21,672 nt of DNA from RPQJ01 sp052035645. Lineage in GTDB: Bacteria; Pseudomonadota; Gammaproteobacteria; Steroidobacterales; Steroidobacteraceae. Made by a program: the position numbers and the translations under genes. The notes beneath the pieces are model-generated. The model did no database searches and had not been told where the DNA came from. It saw only the letters and a program-made list of their open reading frames with translations. The first letter of the stretch is position 1. Each line of letters starts with the position of its first letter. Of the stretch, positions 7,637 through 15,916 are shown piece by piece. The stretch is taken from assembly GCA_052035645.1 (NCBI GenBank), contig JBPOHK010000165.1:1-21672 (forward strand), given 5' to 3'.

Positions 7637-10600
7637 CGTCGCCTCCTGCGGTCGCGGTCGCGGCCGCGGCGGGCGCGGGGTCGCCGCGGCCGTGCCGCAC
7701 GAGCAGGCGCTCGACCACCACGAAGAACAGCGGAATGAAGAACAGGCCGAGCGCGGTGCCCGCGAGCATGCCGCCGAGCACGCCGGTGCCGATGGCCCGC
7801 TGCGCGCCGGAGCCCGGTCCGGTGGCGATCGCGAGCGGCAGCACGCCGAGACCGAACGCGAGCGAGGTCATCAGGATCGGGCGCAGCCGGTCGCGCAGGG
7901 CCTGCACCGTGGCGGCGACGAGGTCCATCCCGGAGCGCAGGTTCTCGGTGGCGAACGAGATGATCAGGATCGCGTTCTTGCTCGAGAGGCCGACGGCCGT
8001 GAGCATCGCGACCTGGAAGTACACGTCGCGCTCCATGCCGCGCAGCGTGTTGGCGAGGGTCGCGCCGAGGATGCCGAGCGGCGCCACCATCAGCACCGCG
8101 GTCGGGATGCTCCAGCTCTCGTACAGCGCCGCGAGGCACAGGAAGACCATGAGCAGCGAGAGCGTATAGAGCAGCGGCGTCTGCGCGCCGGCCCGGCGCT
8201 CCTGGTAGGAGAGCGCGGTCCACTCGACGCTGAGGCCCTTCGGCAGTTGCGCGACGAGGCGCTCGACCTCCGCCATCGCCTCGCCGCTGCTCACGCCGCG
8301 CGCCGCCTCGCCCTGGATCTCGAGCGCCGGTACGCCGTTGTAGCGCTCGAGGCGCGGCGAGCCGTAGTCCCAGCGCGTGGTCGCGAACGAGCTGAACGGC
8401 ACCATCTCGCCCTTCGAGTTGCGCACGTACCAGCGTCGGAAGTCCTCCGGCGACATGCGGTAGGGAGCGTCGGCCTGCAGGTAGACGCGCTTCACGCGGC
8501 CCCGGTCGATGAAATCGTCGATGTACTGGCCGCCCCAGGCCGCCGACAGCGTGCTGTTCACGTCCGCGATCGAGACGCCGGCGGCCGTCGCGCGCTGCAC
8601 GTCGACGTCGACGTGGAACTGCGGCTGGTCCTCCTGGCCGTTCGGCCGCACGTTCGCGAGCTTCGGACTCTGGCTGGCCAGGCCGAGCAACTGGTTGCGT
8701 GCCGCCACCAGCCCGGCGTGCCCGAGCCCCGCGTTGTCGGCCAGGAAGAAGTCGAAGCCGGTCGCCGTGCCCAGCTCCGGGATCGGCGGGGGCGCGAACG
8801 CGAAGGCCATCGCGTCCTTGATCTGCATCAGTGCACCCATGGCGCGGCCGGCCACGGCGGTGACGTGCTGGGCCGGGTCCTTGCGCTCGTCCCAGTCCTT
8901 GAGGTTGATGAACGCGATGCCGTTGTTCTGGCCGGTGCCGCCGAAGCTGAAGCCCTGCACGGCGAACACGGACTTCACGGCCGCCTGCTCGTGCCCGAGG
9001 AAGTACTGCTCGAGCTGGGTGATGGAGTGCATGGTGCGCTCCTGCGTCGCCCCGACGGGCGCGATCACCTGCGCGACCAGCGAGCCCTGGTCCTCCGCGG
9101 GCAGGAACGCGCTCGGCAGGCGCACGAACAGCACGCCGAGCAGCACCAGCAGCACGGCAAACACCGCCAGGTACCGGCCGCTGCGCTGGAGCACGCCGGT
9201 CACGCCGCGGCGGTAACGCGCGCTGCTCGTGTCGAACCACAGGTTGAACCGGCGGAAGAATCCGGACTCGCCGTGATGGTGGCCCTGCTCGAGCGGCTTG
9301 AGCAACGTCGCGCACAGCGCCGGCGTCAGCACGATCGCCACCAGCACCGACAGCGCCATCGCCGAGACGATGGTGGCGGAGAACTGCCGGTAGATGATGC
9401 CCGTCGAGCCGCCGAGGAAGGCCATCGGCACGAACACCGAGGCGAGCACCAGGCCGATGCCCACCAGCGCGAAGGTGATCTGGTCCATGGACTTGCGGGT
9501 GGCCTCGAGGGGCGAGAGCCCTTCCTCGCTCATCAGGCGCTCGACGTTCTCCACCACCACGATCGCGTCGTCCACCAGCAGGCCGATGGCGAGCACCATC
9601 GCGAACATGGTCAGCATGTTGATCGAGTAGCCGAGCACCGCCAGCACCCCGAACGTGCCGAGCAGCACCACCGGCACGGCGATGGTCGGGATCAGCGTGG
9701 CGCGCAGGTTCTGCAGGAACAGGTACATGACCAGGAACACGAGCACGACGGCCTCGGTCAGGGTCTTCAGCACCTCGATGATCGACTTGCGCACGAACGG
9801 CGTGGTGTCGAAGGGCACCACCGCCTCCATGCCCGCGGGGAAGAACGGCTTCATGCGCTCGAGCTGGGCCTCGACCGCCCGGGCCGTCTCGAGGGCGTTG
9901 GCGCCCGTGGCGAGCGAGATGGCCACGCCCGCGGCGGGGTACTTGCCGTTGTAGCGGCTGATGAAGTCGTAGCTCTCGGCGCCGAGCTCGACGCGCGCGA
10001 CGTCGCCGAGCCGCAGCACCGAGCCGTCGGCATTGCTGCGCACGACGATGGCGCGGAACTGCTCGGGCGTCTGCAGTCGCTCCTGGGCGCTCACGGTCGC
10101 GTTCAGCTGCTGGCCCGGCACCGCGGGCGTGCCGCCGAGCTGGCCGACCGTCACCTGCGCGTTCTGCGCCTGCACGGCCGACACGATGTCCGGGGTCGCG
10201 AGGCCGTACGCCTGCAGCTTGCCCGGGTCGAGCCAGATGCGCATCGCGTACTGCGAGCCGAACACCTGCACGTTGCCCACGCCCGGCACGCGCGACAGCG
10301 GGTCGACCACGTTGGCGATGATCCAGTCGGAGATGTCGGCGCGGTTCATGTGCTCGTCGTGCGAGATGAACCCGACGATCTGCAGGAACCCCGTGCGCGA
10401 CTTGCTGACGTTGACGCCCTGGCGCTGCACGGCCTGCGGCAGCAGCGGCATCGCGAGCTGCAGCTTGTTCTGCACCTGCACCTGCGCGATGTCCGGGTCG
10501 GTCCCGTTGTCGAAGGTCAGCGAGATGGATGCGCGACCGCTCGCCTCGCTGGCGGCCGACATGTAGATGAGGCCGTCGAGGCCCTTCATCTTCTGCTCGA

Positions 10601-10793
10601 TGATCTGGGTCACCGAGTCCTCGATCACCCTGGCCGACGCGCCCGGATAGCTCGCCTGGATGTTGACCGAGGGCGGCGCGATGCTCGGGTACATGGACAC
10701 CGGCAGGCGGGTGATCGCAACCGCGCCGAACAGCATGATCACGATCGCGATGACCCAGGCGAAGATGGGCCGGTCGATGAAGTAGCGTGCCAT
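7629..10793 (-). CDS. RND multidrug efflux pump, HAE1 (AcrB/MexB) family
   Basis: The 1054-aa inner-membrane proton/drug antiporter is the usual length for AcrB-like pumps. Visible features: N-terminal MARYFIDRPIFAWVIAIVIMLFGA (helix 1), periplasmic docking and porter segments (DPGKLQAYGLATPDIVSAVQAQNAQVTVGQLGG), and helix 4 GLLVDDAIVVVENVER with the proton-relay aspartates D408/D409 (AcrB D407/D408). FVPMAFLGGSTGIIYRQFS follows, then the second repeat ending GTALGLFFIPLFFVVVERL. It starts 6 nt after the membrane fusion gene stops. HAE1 membership predicts hydrophobic or amphiphilic drugs, dyes, detergents or solvents as substrates rather than metals; the precise range cannot be read from sequence. 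Confidence 0.96.
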   Translation of the reverse strand: MARYFIDRPIFAWVIAIVIMLFGAVAITRLPVSMYPSIAPPSVNIQASYPGASARVIEDSVTQIIEQKMKGLDGLIYMSAASEASGRASISLTFDNGTDPDIAQVQVQNKLQLAMPLLPQAVQRQGVNVSKSRTGFLQIVGFISHDEHMNRADISDWIIANVVDPLSRVPGVGNVQVFGSQYAMRIWLDPGKLQAYGLATPDIVSAVQAQNAQVTVGQLGGTPAVPGQQLNATVSAQERLQTPEQFRAIVVRSNADGSVLRLGDVARVELGAESYDFISRYNGKYPAAGVAISLATGANALETARAVEAQLERMKPFFPAGMEAVVPFDTTPFVRKSIIEVLKTLTEAVVLVFLVMYLFLQNLRATLIPTIAVPVVLLGTFGVLAVLGYSINMLTMFAMVLAIGLLVDDAIVVVENVERLMSEEGLSPLEATRKSMDQITFALVGIGLVLASVFVPMAFLGGSTGIIYRQFSATIVSAMALSVLVAIVLTPALCATLLKPLEQGHHHGESGFFRRFNLWFDTSSARYRRGVTGVLQRSGRYLAVFAVLLVLLGVLFVRLPSAFLPAEDQGSLVAQVIAPVGATQERTMHSITQLEQYFLGHEQAAVKSVFAVQGFSFGGTGQNNGIAFINLKDWDERKDPAQHVTAVAGRAMGALMQIKDAMAFAFAPPPIPELGTATGFDFFLADNAGLGHAGLVAARNQLLGLASQSPKLANVRPNGQEDQPQFHVDVDVQRATAAGVSIADVNSTLSAAWGGQYIDDFIDRGRVKRVYLQADAPYRMSPEDFRRWYVRNSKGEMVPFSSFATTRWDYGSPRLERYNGVPALEIQGEAARGVSSGEAMAEVERLVAQLPKGLSVEWTALSYQERRAGAQTPLLYTLSLLMVFLCLAALYESWSIPTAVLMVAPLGILGATLANTLRGMERDVYFQVAMLTAVGLSSKNAILIISFATENLRSGMDLVAATVQALRDRLRPILMTSLAFGLGVLPLAIATGPGSGAQRAIGTGVLGGMLAGTALGLFFIPLFFVVVERLLVRHGRGDPAPAAAATATAGGDDE

Positions 10794-10799
10794 GGCGGG

Positions 10800-11975
10800 C
10801 TACTTCGCCGGCGCGGCGGACGGCGCGGGTGCGGGCGCGGCGCTGCCGGCCTCCGTGGGCTGCACCGGAGCGCCCGGGCGGACCTTCTGCAGTCCCTCGA
10901 CGATGACGCGGTCGCCGGCCGCGAGCCCGTCCTCGACCAGCCACTGGTCGCCGACGCTGCGGCTCACGTGGACCGGGCGCACCTCGACCTTGTTGCCGGC
11001 GCCGACGACCATCGCGGTCGTCTGGCCCTTCATGTCGCGCGCCACGCCCGGCTGCGGCACGAGCAGCGCATCCCGGCGCTCGCCGTCGCCGACCACGGCG
11101 CGCACGTACATGCCGGGCAGCAGGACGTTCTCGGGGTTGGGCACCACCACGCGCAGCAGGAAGCTGCCGGTGCCCGGGTCGACCGTCACGTCCGAGAACG
11201 CCAGCTTGCCGTCGTGGGCGTAGCGCGTGCCGTCCTCGAGCAGGATCGTGACCGGCAGGTCGCGCGTGCCCTGCAGTTTGCCGTCCGCCAGCGCGCGGCG
11301 CAGCGCGAGCAGTTCGGCGCTCGACTGGCTGACGTCGACGTAGATCGGGTCGAGTCGCTGCACGGTGGCGAGCGGGTCGGCCTGCTTCGCAGTCACCAGC
11401 GCGCCCTGCGTGACCGACGACTTGCCGATGCGCCCGTCGATCGGCGAGGTGATGCGCGCATAGCCGAGCACCACCTCCGCGCGGTCGGCGGCGGCCTGCG
11501 CGGCCTTCACGTCGGCCTCCGCCTGGCGCAGCGCGGCGGCCGCGTTCTCGTCGTCCTGGCGACTGACGGCGTCGATCTTCACCAGCTCGGCGCTGCGCTT
11601 CGCGTTGAGCTGCGCGGTGACCAGCGTGGCCTGCGCCCGGGCCAGCGCTGCGCGGGCACTGTCGGCGTCCGCGCGATAAGTCGCGTCCTCGATCTGGTAC
11701 AGCGGCTGGCCCGCCCTGACCAGGGACCCCTCGGTGAACAGCCGCTTCGCGACGATGCCGTCGACCTGCGGCCTCACCTCGGCGACGAGGTACGGCGAGG
11801 TCCGCCCCGGCAGCTCGCGGGTCAGCGTGACGGTGCGGGTGGCCAGCGTGACGACGGTGACCGGCACCGCGCCGGCTCCCTGCGGCGGGGCCGTCGCGCC
11901 GCCGCAGCCCGCCAGGGCGGCCAGGGCAACGACGGAAAAAAGCGGACGGGCCCGGGGGCCAGCGGACTTGGGCAT
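10800..11975 (-). CDS. RND efflux periplasmic adaptor lipoprotein (AcrA/MexA family)
   Basis: The 391-aa membrane fusion protein links the pump to the outer-membrane channel. The lipoprotein signal FSVVALAALAGC gives lipidation at C24. Beta-barrel and lipoyl halves (VAEVRPQVDGIVAKRLFTEGSLVRAGQPLYQIEDATYRADADSA; ITSPIDGRIGKSSVTQGALVTAKQ) flank an alpha-hairpin. LLPGMYVRAVVGDGERRDALLVPQPGV follows, and the tail is Ala/Pro-rich. The frame is open up to an ATG at 12047, but that codon lies inside the predicted promoter, and the signal peptide starts properly at 11975. An AGGT about 8 nt upstream is a modest Shine-Dalgarno. It is the first gene of the four-gene operon. Confidence 0.92.
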   Translation of the reverse strand: MPKSAGPRARPLFSVVALAALAGCGGATAPPQGAGAVPVTVVTLATRTVTLTRELPGRTSPYLVAEVRPQVDGIVAKRLFTEGSLVRAGQPLYQIEDATYRADADSARAALARAQATLVTAQLNAKRSAELVKIDAVSRQDDENAAAALRQAEADVKAAQAAADRAEVVLGYARITSPIDGRIGKSSVTQGALVTAKQADPLATVQRLDPIYVDVSQSSAELLALRRALADGKLQGTRDLPVTILLEDGTRYAHDGKLAFSDVTVDPGTGSFLLRVVVPNPENVLLPGMYVRAVVGDGERRDALLVPQPGVARDMKGQTTAMVVGAGNKVEVRPVHVSRSVGDQWLVEDGLAAGDRVIVEGLQKVRPGAPVQPTEAGSAAPAPAPSAAPAK

Positions 11976-12032
11976 GGGAGTGACCTGGGTAGATCGCGCA
12001 CGGGAACGCGCGCGGGGTGCAGCGTGGCGCGA

Positions 12033-12061
12033 AGAATGAACGATCATTCTATCGTTGTCAA
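12033..12061 (-). promoter_or_regulatory. Efflux operon promoter with TetR-type operator
   Basis: Reading the minus strand, a perfect -35 TTGACA (12061-12056) is followed after 17 nt by -10 CATTCT (12038-12033; 3 of 6 consensus). GAATGAACGATCATTC (12034-12049) is a 6-bp inverted repeat with a 4-nt spacer. It covers the -10 and part of the spacer, where a TetR-family repressor would block RNA polymerase. Transcription would begin near 12026, leaving about 50 nt of leader before the adaptor ATG at 11975. Confidence 0.65.
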
Positions 12062-12080
12062 CGCTGCCTCGGGGGAGTGT

Positions 12081-12102
12081 GCCGGCCGCGACTCAGGCCG
12101 GC
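12081..12102 (-). terminator. Possible hairpin at the end of the permease gene
   Basis: GCCGGCC (12081-12087) pairs with GGCCGGC (12096-12102) around an 8-nt loop containing the permease stop codon. No U-run follows in the transcript, so intrinsic termination is doubtful. It lies between the permease gene and the efflux promoter, where an end of transcription is expected. Confidence 0.3.
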
Positions 12103-14105
12103 AGCGGGGTCGGATCCCGGGGCGTCGACTCCGCGCGCAGCATCACCGGCAGGATCACCACCTCGATGCCGTGCTCGTTCAGCACCCGCTGGATCGCCAG
12201 CGGAGTCTGGCTGTGCAGCCAGCGGTTCCACCAGTGCTCGGTCTCGAACACGAGCCGGCTGGCGAAGAACACGCTGTTCGGGAACTGGCGCCGCACTTCC
12301 AGCGAGAGGCGCTCGAGTTCCAGCAGCCGGTCGCTGCCGTAGGCGTCGTGCCAGGATGAGGCGCGGCCCTGCACGTGGGCGTAGTTCACCAGCGCGTCGA
12401 GGGTGGCGCGCGTCTCGTATTGAAGCGTCGTCAGCGCCTGCTCGCTGCCGTACGACTCGCTGTCCACGACGCCGACGCTGACGAACACGAAATTGCGGAA
12501 GTGGCCCGGGAACAGCTTCTCGACGCGGTCGACCGTGTGCAGGCCGACGCCGCGGTTGGCGCTCACCAGGAACACCGCGGTCGGCTGCGCCGGGTCGGTC
12601 GCGGGCGGCGGGGCGTCGAGGTCCTGCAGGCGCCAGCGGTGCTCGCGCTCGAAGTGCCGCGTCAGCCGCCTCACCCATCCGTAATGGCGCCGGATCAGCA
12701 GCCCCACGCCGACCACCAGCGAGGTGATGCCGAGCGTGACGATGCCGCCCTGCAGGAAGCGCTCGATCACGATCACGACCAGGATCGCCAGCGTGATGAG
12801 CAGCGCGAAGCCCGACAGCGCCAGCCGGCGGCGTGCGAAATCGTCGTCGCGCCGCTGCTTCCACCAGTAGATGGTCAGTCCGAGCAGCGAGAGCGTGAAG
12901 GTGATGAACACGTTGACGGTGTAGAGCACCACGAGCAGCGCGACCTCGCCGCGGGTCCACAGCAGCACCAGCAGGGCGGCGACGCCCATCAGCAGTACGC
13001 CGTTGCGGGTGACGAGCCGCGAGGACAGGGCGCTGAACTGGTTGGGCACCCAGCGATCGACCGCCATGTTGGCGAGCACCGAGGGGCCGCCGAGGAAGCC
13101 GGTGTTCGCCGCGACGAACAGCAGCGCGCCCTCGAGCAGCAGCACGACCATGAGCAGACCGCGATCGAGGCCGCCCTGCAGGCCGAGGCTGTCGATGATG
13201 CTGCGGAACACCTGCGCGTTGAGCGTCTCGTGGGTCTGCACAGGCGCGACGTCCCACAGCAGGTACAGCAGGATGATGCCGCCCGCGGTGATCGACAGCG
13301 ACAGGGCCATGAGGAACATCGTCCACTTGCCCGTGCGGACGCGCGGCTCCTTCAGCATGTTGACGTTGTTCGAGACCGCCTCGATGCCGGTGTAGGTGCC
13401 GCCGCCGAGCGAATACGCCTTCAGGAACAGCGCGAGCACGAAGAACCCGCCCATCTGGCTGCTCAGGTCGCGCGTCTCGTCGAGCGTCTGCACGACCTCG
13501 GCGTGCAGGCCGGCGCCGTGGCTGACGATGCCGTAGGCGATGAGCGCGAGGTGCGTGATCACGAACCCGACGAAGATCGGCGCGAGCACCCGGATCGACT
13601 CGCGCATGCCGCGCAGGTTGAGGTAGATCAGGAGCACGATGACCGCCGCCTCGACCTCGAGCTTCACCAGCTGGTGCGTCGGGTGGAACAGGCTGAACAC
13701 CGCGTCGACGCCGCTCGCCACCGAGATCGCGATGGTGAGCACGTAGTCCACGATCAGCGCCGCGCCCGCCACGAGGCCCGCGTACGGGCCGACCAGCTTC
13801 GTGGCCACCTTGTAGCCGCCGCCGCCGTTCGGGAACAGCTCGATCACCTGGTTGTAGGCGAGCGAGATCACGAACACCGTGAAGGCGGTGGCGAAGGCGA
13901 GGTAGAGCGCGAGCTGGCTGTGCGGGCCGAGCGCGATGAACGCCTCGGCCGGGCCGTACGCCGACGACGATAGACCGTCGGCACCGATGCCGATCCACGC
14001 GAGGAAGGCCGCGAGCGCAATGTGCTGGCGCGTCTGCGGCGACATCGGGTCGCGCGGCGGGCCGAGCAATGCGTCGCGGAAGCGACGCTTTTCGGACGCG
14101 GTCAT
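12093..14105 (-). CDS. KimA-like APC-superfamily potassium permease
   Basis: The 670-aa inner-membrane transporter has about 12 hydrophobic helices (residues 28-470) and a soluble C-terminal domain of about 170 residues (TAVFLVSANRGVGLHTVDRVEKLFPGHFRNFVFVSVGV...), resembling the cytoplasmic USP-like tail of Bacillus KimA. The first helix reads GADGLSSSAYGPAEA: D43 and Y50 keep the spacing of KimA D36 and Y43, which from memory take part in K+ coordination. NGGGGYKVATKLVGPYAGL is the conserved APC segment. Proton-coupled K+ uptake is thus likely but inferred; an amino-acid permease role is the alternative. It lies 63 nt downstream of mdh with a strong hairpin between, and has no Shine-Dalgarno. 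Confidence 0.83.
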   Translation of the reverse strand: MTASEKRRFRDALLGPPRDPMSPQTRQHIALAAFLAWIGIGADGLSSSAYGPAEAFIALGPHSQLALYLAFATAFTVFVISLAYNQVIELFPNGGGGYKVATKLVGPYAGLVAGAALIVDYVLTIAISVASGVDAVFSLFHPTHQLVKLEVEAAVIVLLIYLNLRGMRESIRVLAPIFVGFVITHLALIAYGIVSHGAGLHAEVVQTLDETRDLSSQMGGFFVLALFLKAYSLGGGTYTGIEAVSNNVNMLKEPRVRTGKWTMFLMALSLSITAGGIILLYLLWDVAPVQTHETLNAQVFRSIIDSLGLQGGLDRGLLMVVLLLEGALLFVAANTGFLGGPSVLANMAVDRWVPNQFSALSSRLVTRNGVLLMGVAALLVLLWTRGEVALLVVLYTVNVFITFTLSLLGLTIYWWKQRRDDDFARRRLALSGFALLITLAILVVIVIERFLQGGIVTLGITSLVVGVGLLIRRHYGWVRRLTRHFEREHRWRLQDLDAPPPATDPAQPTAVFLVSANRGVGLHTVDRVEKLFPGHFRNFVFVSVGVVDSESYGSEQALTTLQYETRATLDALVNYAHVQGRASSWHDAYGSDRLLELERLSLEVRRQFPNSVFFASRLVFETEHWWNRWLHSQTPLAIQRVLNEHGIEVVILPVMLRAESTPRDPTPLPA

Positions 14106-14125
14106 GGGGTGGAATTGGAGGAGGT

Positions 14126-14154
14126 GCGGCGGCGGACCGATCGCCCGCCGCCGC
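14126..14154 (-). terminator. GC-rich hairpin between mdh and the permease gene
   Basis: GCGGCGGCGG (14126-14135) and CCGCCGCCGC (14145-14154) form a perfect 10-bp stem with a 9-nt loop, 15 nt after the mdh stop. No T-run follows, so it may attenuate, stabilise the mdh mRNA 3' end, or end transcription with Rho. The permease ATG is 20 nt beyond it. Confidence 0.45.
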
Positions 14155-14168
14155 CGGTCAGGCTGCGG

Positions 14169-15146
14169 TTACAGCAGGTCCTTGACGCCGTCGCGCTCCT
14201 CGAGGAGCTCCTTGTGCGTCGCTTCCATGCGCGCGCGGCTGAACTCGTTGACGGCGAGGCCCTGCACGATCTCGTACTTGCCGTCCTTGCAGGTGACCGG
14301 GAAGCCGTAGATCACGCCCTCCGGAATGCCGTAGCTGCCGTCCGACGGGATGCCCATGCTCACCCAGTCGCCCGCCGGCGTGCCCATCGCCCAGTCGCGG
14401 ATGTGGTCGATGGCCGAGGAACCGGCCGAGGCGGCCGAGGAGGCGCCGCGCGCCTTGATGATCGCGGCGCCGCGCTGCTGCACGACCGGGATGAACGTCT
14501 CCTTGTACCAGGCGTCGTCCACCAGCGAGAGCGCCGGCTTGCCGGCCACCGTCGCGTGGTGCAGGTCGGGGTACTGCGTGGCCGAGTGGTTGCCCCAGAT
14601 GATGACTTTCTTGAGGTCGGTGACGTGCTTGCCGGTCTTCTCCGCGAGCTGCGAGAGCGCGCGGTTGTGATCGAGGCGCACCATCGCGGTGAAGCACTTC
14701 GGGTCGAGGCTCGGCGCGTTCTTCATCGCGATCAGCGCGTTGGTGTTGGCCGGGTTGCCGACCACGAGCACGCGGATGTTGCGATCGGCGACGGCGTCGA
14801 GCGCCTTGCCCTGCGCCGAGAAGATCTGCGCGTTGGCGAGCAGCAGGTCCTTGCGCTCCATGCCCGGGCCGCGCGGGCGCGCGCCGACCAGCAGCGCGAC
14901 GTGGCAGTCCTTGAAGGCGACTTTCGCATCGTCGGTGGCGACGATCCTGTTCAACGTCGGGAACGCGCAATCGTTCAGCTCCATCACCACGCCCTGCAGC
15001 GCGCCGAGGGCCGGCGTGATTTCGAGCAGGTGCAGGTTGACCGGCTGGTCGGGGCCGAGCATCGCGCCCGAGGCCACGCGGAAGGCGAGGGCATAGCCAA
15101 TCTGGCCGGCGGCGCCGGTGATCGCGACGTTGACAGGGGTCTTCAT
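14169..15146 (-). CDS. mdh: Malate dehydrogenase (NAD-dependent)
   Basis: This TCA-cycle enzyme interconverts malate and oxaloacetate with NAD in the cytoplasm. The 325-aa length matches the proteobacterial LDH-like MDH type. The dinucleotide-binding loop GAAGQIG is at 11-17, and E42 in LLEITPALGAL fits NAD preference. Substrate arginines R92 and R98 lie in ARPRGPGMERKDLL. VVGNPANTNALI and catalytic H187 in WGNHSATQYPD follow, with D159/R162 in LDHNRAL. I chose the ATG at 15146 (MKTPVNVAITGAAGQIGYALAF) rather than upstream in-frame ATGs because homology begins there and GGAG lies 7 nt upstream. Confidence 0.96.
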   Translation of the reverse strand: MKTPVNVAITGAAGQIGYALAFRVASGAMLGPDQPVNLHLLEITPALGALQGVVMELNDCAFPTLNRIVATDDAKVAFKDCHVALLVGARPRGPGMERKDLLLANAQIFSAQGKALDAVADRNIRVLVVGNPANTNALIAMKNAPSLDPKCFTAMVRLDHNRALSQLAEKTGKHVTDLKKVIIWGNHSATQYPDLHHATVAGKPALSLVDDAWYKETFIPVVQQRGAAIIKARGASSAASAGSSAIDHIRDWAMGTPAGDWVSMGIPSDGSYGIPEGVIYGFPVTCKDGKYEIVQGLAVNEFSRARMEATHKELLEERDGVKDLL

Positions 15147-15213
15147 GAATCTTCTCCGTGAGGCGTCTGTGGCCCGCGCCGGCCCAGACTGCGTCTGTGC
15201 GGAGGGGCCGGGC

Positions 15214-15219
15214 ATTTTA
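15214..15219 (-). promoter_or_regulatory. Candidate -10 of the mdh promoter
   Basis: On the minus strand TAAAAT (5 of 6 consensus) would place transcription start near 15207 and give a leader of about 60 nt. No good -35 is seen at 16-18 nt spacing, so this is tentative. Confidence 0.35.
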
Positions 15220-15290
15220 CCGCGCTGCAAAGGAGACCGACCGTGCGTAAAGAACGTCGAACGGTGGCCAGCGGGCTTGCAATAGAGTTA

Positions 15291-15312
15291 GTGTTGTAGT
15301 CCACTATAACAC
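15291..15312. promoter_or_regulatory. YtrA-type GntR operator (palindrome)
   Basis: GTGTTGTAG (15291-15299) and CTATAACAC (15304-15312) form a 9-bp inverted repeat with one mismatch and a 4-nt spacer (TCCA). GTGT...ACAC ends with TA steps inside are typical of operators bound by the YtrA subfamily of GntR regulators, and such a regulator gene begins 175 bp to the right. TATAAC within the right arm could be a -10 for rightward transcription, though no -35 fits. Confidence 0.55.
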
Positions 15313-15486
15313 CATTGATGCTTGCTCCCTCGGTTGCATCGGGGCGGACGGTCCCCTAGGCCATCGTAGCCGCTCGTTCCCGATGCGACCGACTTTGTCG
15401 TCGGCGAATACGAATCGCCAAATCCGACCCCACATGGTGTTCTGCTACAGTAATGCAGCGCATCACCCCCCCAGAACCCGGGCGCG
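15313..15486. other. Non-coding region with consecutive hairpins upstream of gntR
   Basis: This is part of the 340-bp gap between mdh and the GntR gene, and no gene is seen in it. It can fold into a 13-bp stem (CGGTTGCATCGGG 15331-15343 with CCCGATGCGACCG 15379-15391, one G-T wobble), which encloses a smaller GCGG/CCGC stem (15344-15347 with 15370-15373). CCGAC/GTCGG (15389-15404) and GGCGA/TCGCC (15403-15419) follow directly. It could be a structured leader of the rightward transcript or a small RNA. No known riboswitch class was recognised. Confidence 0.4.
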
Positions 15487-15846
15487 ATGGAATCACACTG
15501 GCAGGACAACCAGCCGATCTACCGTCAACTGCGTGACCGCGTCGTGGCGATGATCCTCGAGGGCGCGCTGGCCGACGGCGACCCCCTGCCGTCCGTGCGA
15601 TCGGTCGCGGCCGAGCACACGCTGAACCCCCTCACGGTGCTGAAGGGCTACCAGCAACTGGTGGACGAGGGTCTCGTCGAGAAGAAGCGCGGCCGGGGCA
15701 TGTTCGTGACGACGGGGGCGCGCGCCAAGCTGGCGCTCGACGAGCGTGACCGCTTCCTCGCCACCGAGTGGCCGCGCGTCGTGACGCGCATCGAACAGCT
15801 CGGCCTCGACCCCTCCCAGCTGCTCGCCTCGATCAAGAAGCCCTGA
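15487..15846 (+). CDS. GntR-family regulator, YtrA subfamily
   Basis: The 119-aa protein is an N-terminal winged helix (PIYRQLRDRVVAMILEGALADGDPLPSVRSVAAEHTLNPLTVLKGYQQLVDEGLVEKKRGRGMFV, about 10-75) plus a short helical tail (ERDRFLATEWPRVVTRIEQLGL). It has no large effector domain, which defines the YtrA subfamily. These regulators normally repress an operon that starts with their own gene and continues with ABC transporter ATPase and permease genes. None follows here: after the stop come a palindrome, about 180 bp without a convincing gene, and the integron array. It may control its own promoter through the site at 15291-15312, or distant targets. Confidence 0.9.
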   Translation: MESHWQDNQPIYRQLRDRVVAMILEGALADGDPLPSVRSVAAEHTLNPLTVLKGYQQLVDEGLVEKKRGRGMFVTTGARAKLALDERDRFLATEWPRVVTRIEQLGLDPSQLLASIKKP

Positions 15847-15896
15847 GCGTCATCGCCGGCCGCTGGCGGCCCGGTGCCCCGATACTGCTGCGCTTC

Positions 15897-15916
15897 GACG
15901 TTTCCGCGGAAACGTC
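15897..15916. other. Perfect 20-bp palindrome after the GntR gene
   Basis: GACGTTTCCGCGGAAACGTC reads the same on both strands, 50 bp after the gntR stop. No T-run follows on either strand. It could be a transcription end structure, an operator or a recombination or boundary site; the sequence alone does not decide. Confidence 0.5.

Noticed and set aside
12045..12047. Upstream ATG as start of the efflux adaptor
   Set aside because: It lies between the -35 and -10 of the predicted promoter, and the lipoprotein signal peptide starts properly at 11975.
7203..12359. 1718-codon open frame on the plus strand
   Set aside because: It is a mirror of the RND operon on the other strand, with low-complexity HRR/DRDE-type composition and no recognisable domain.
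12058..13998. Long minus-strand frame overlapping the permease, and its plus-strand counterpart at 12375-13973
   Set aside because: The permease frame has clear membrane helices and homology; these frames are GC-driven shadows.
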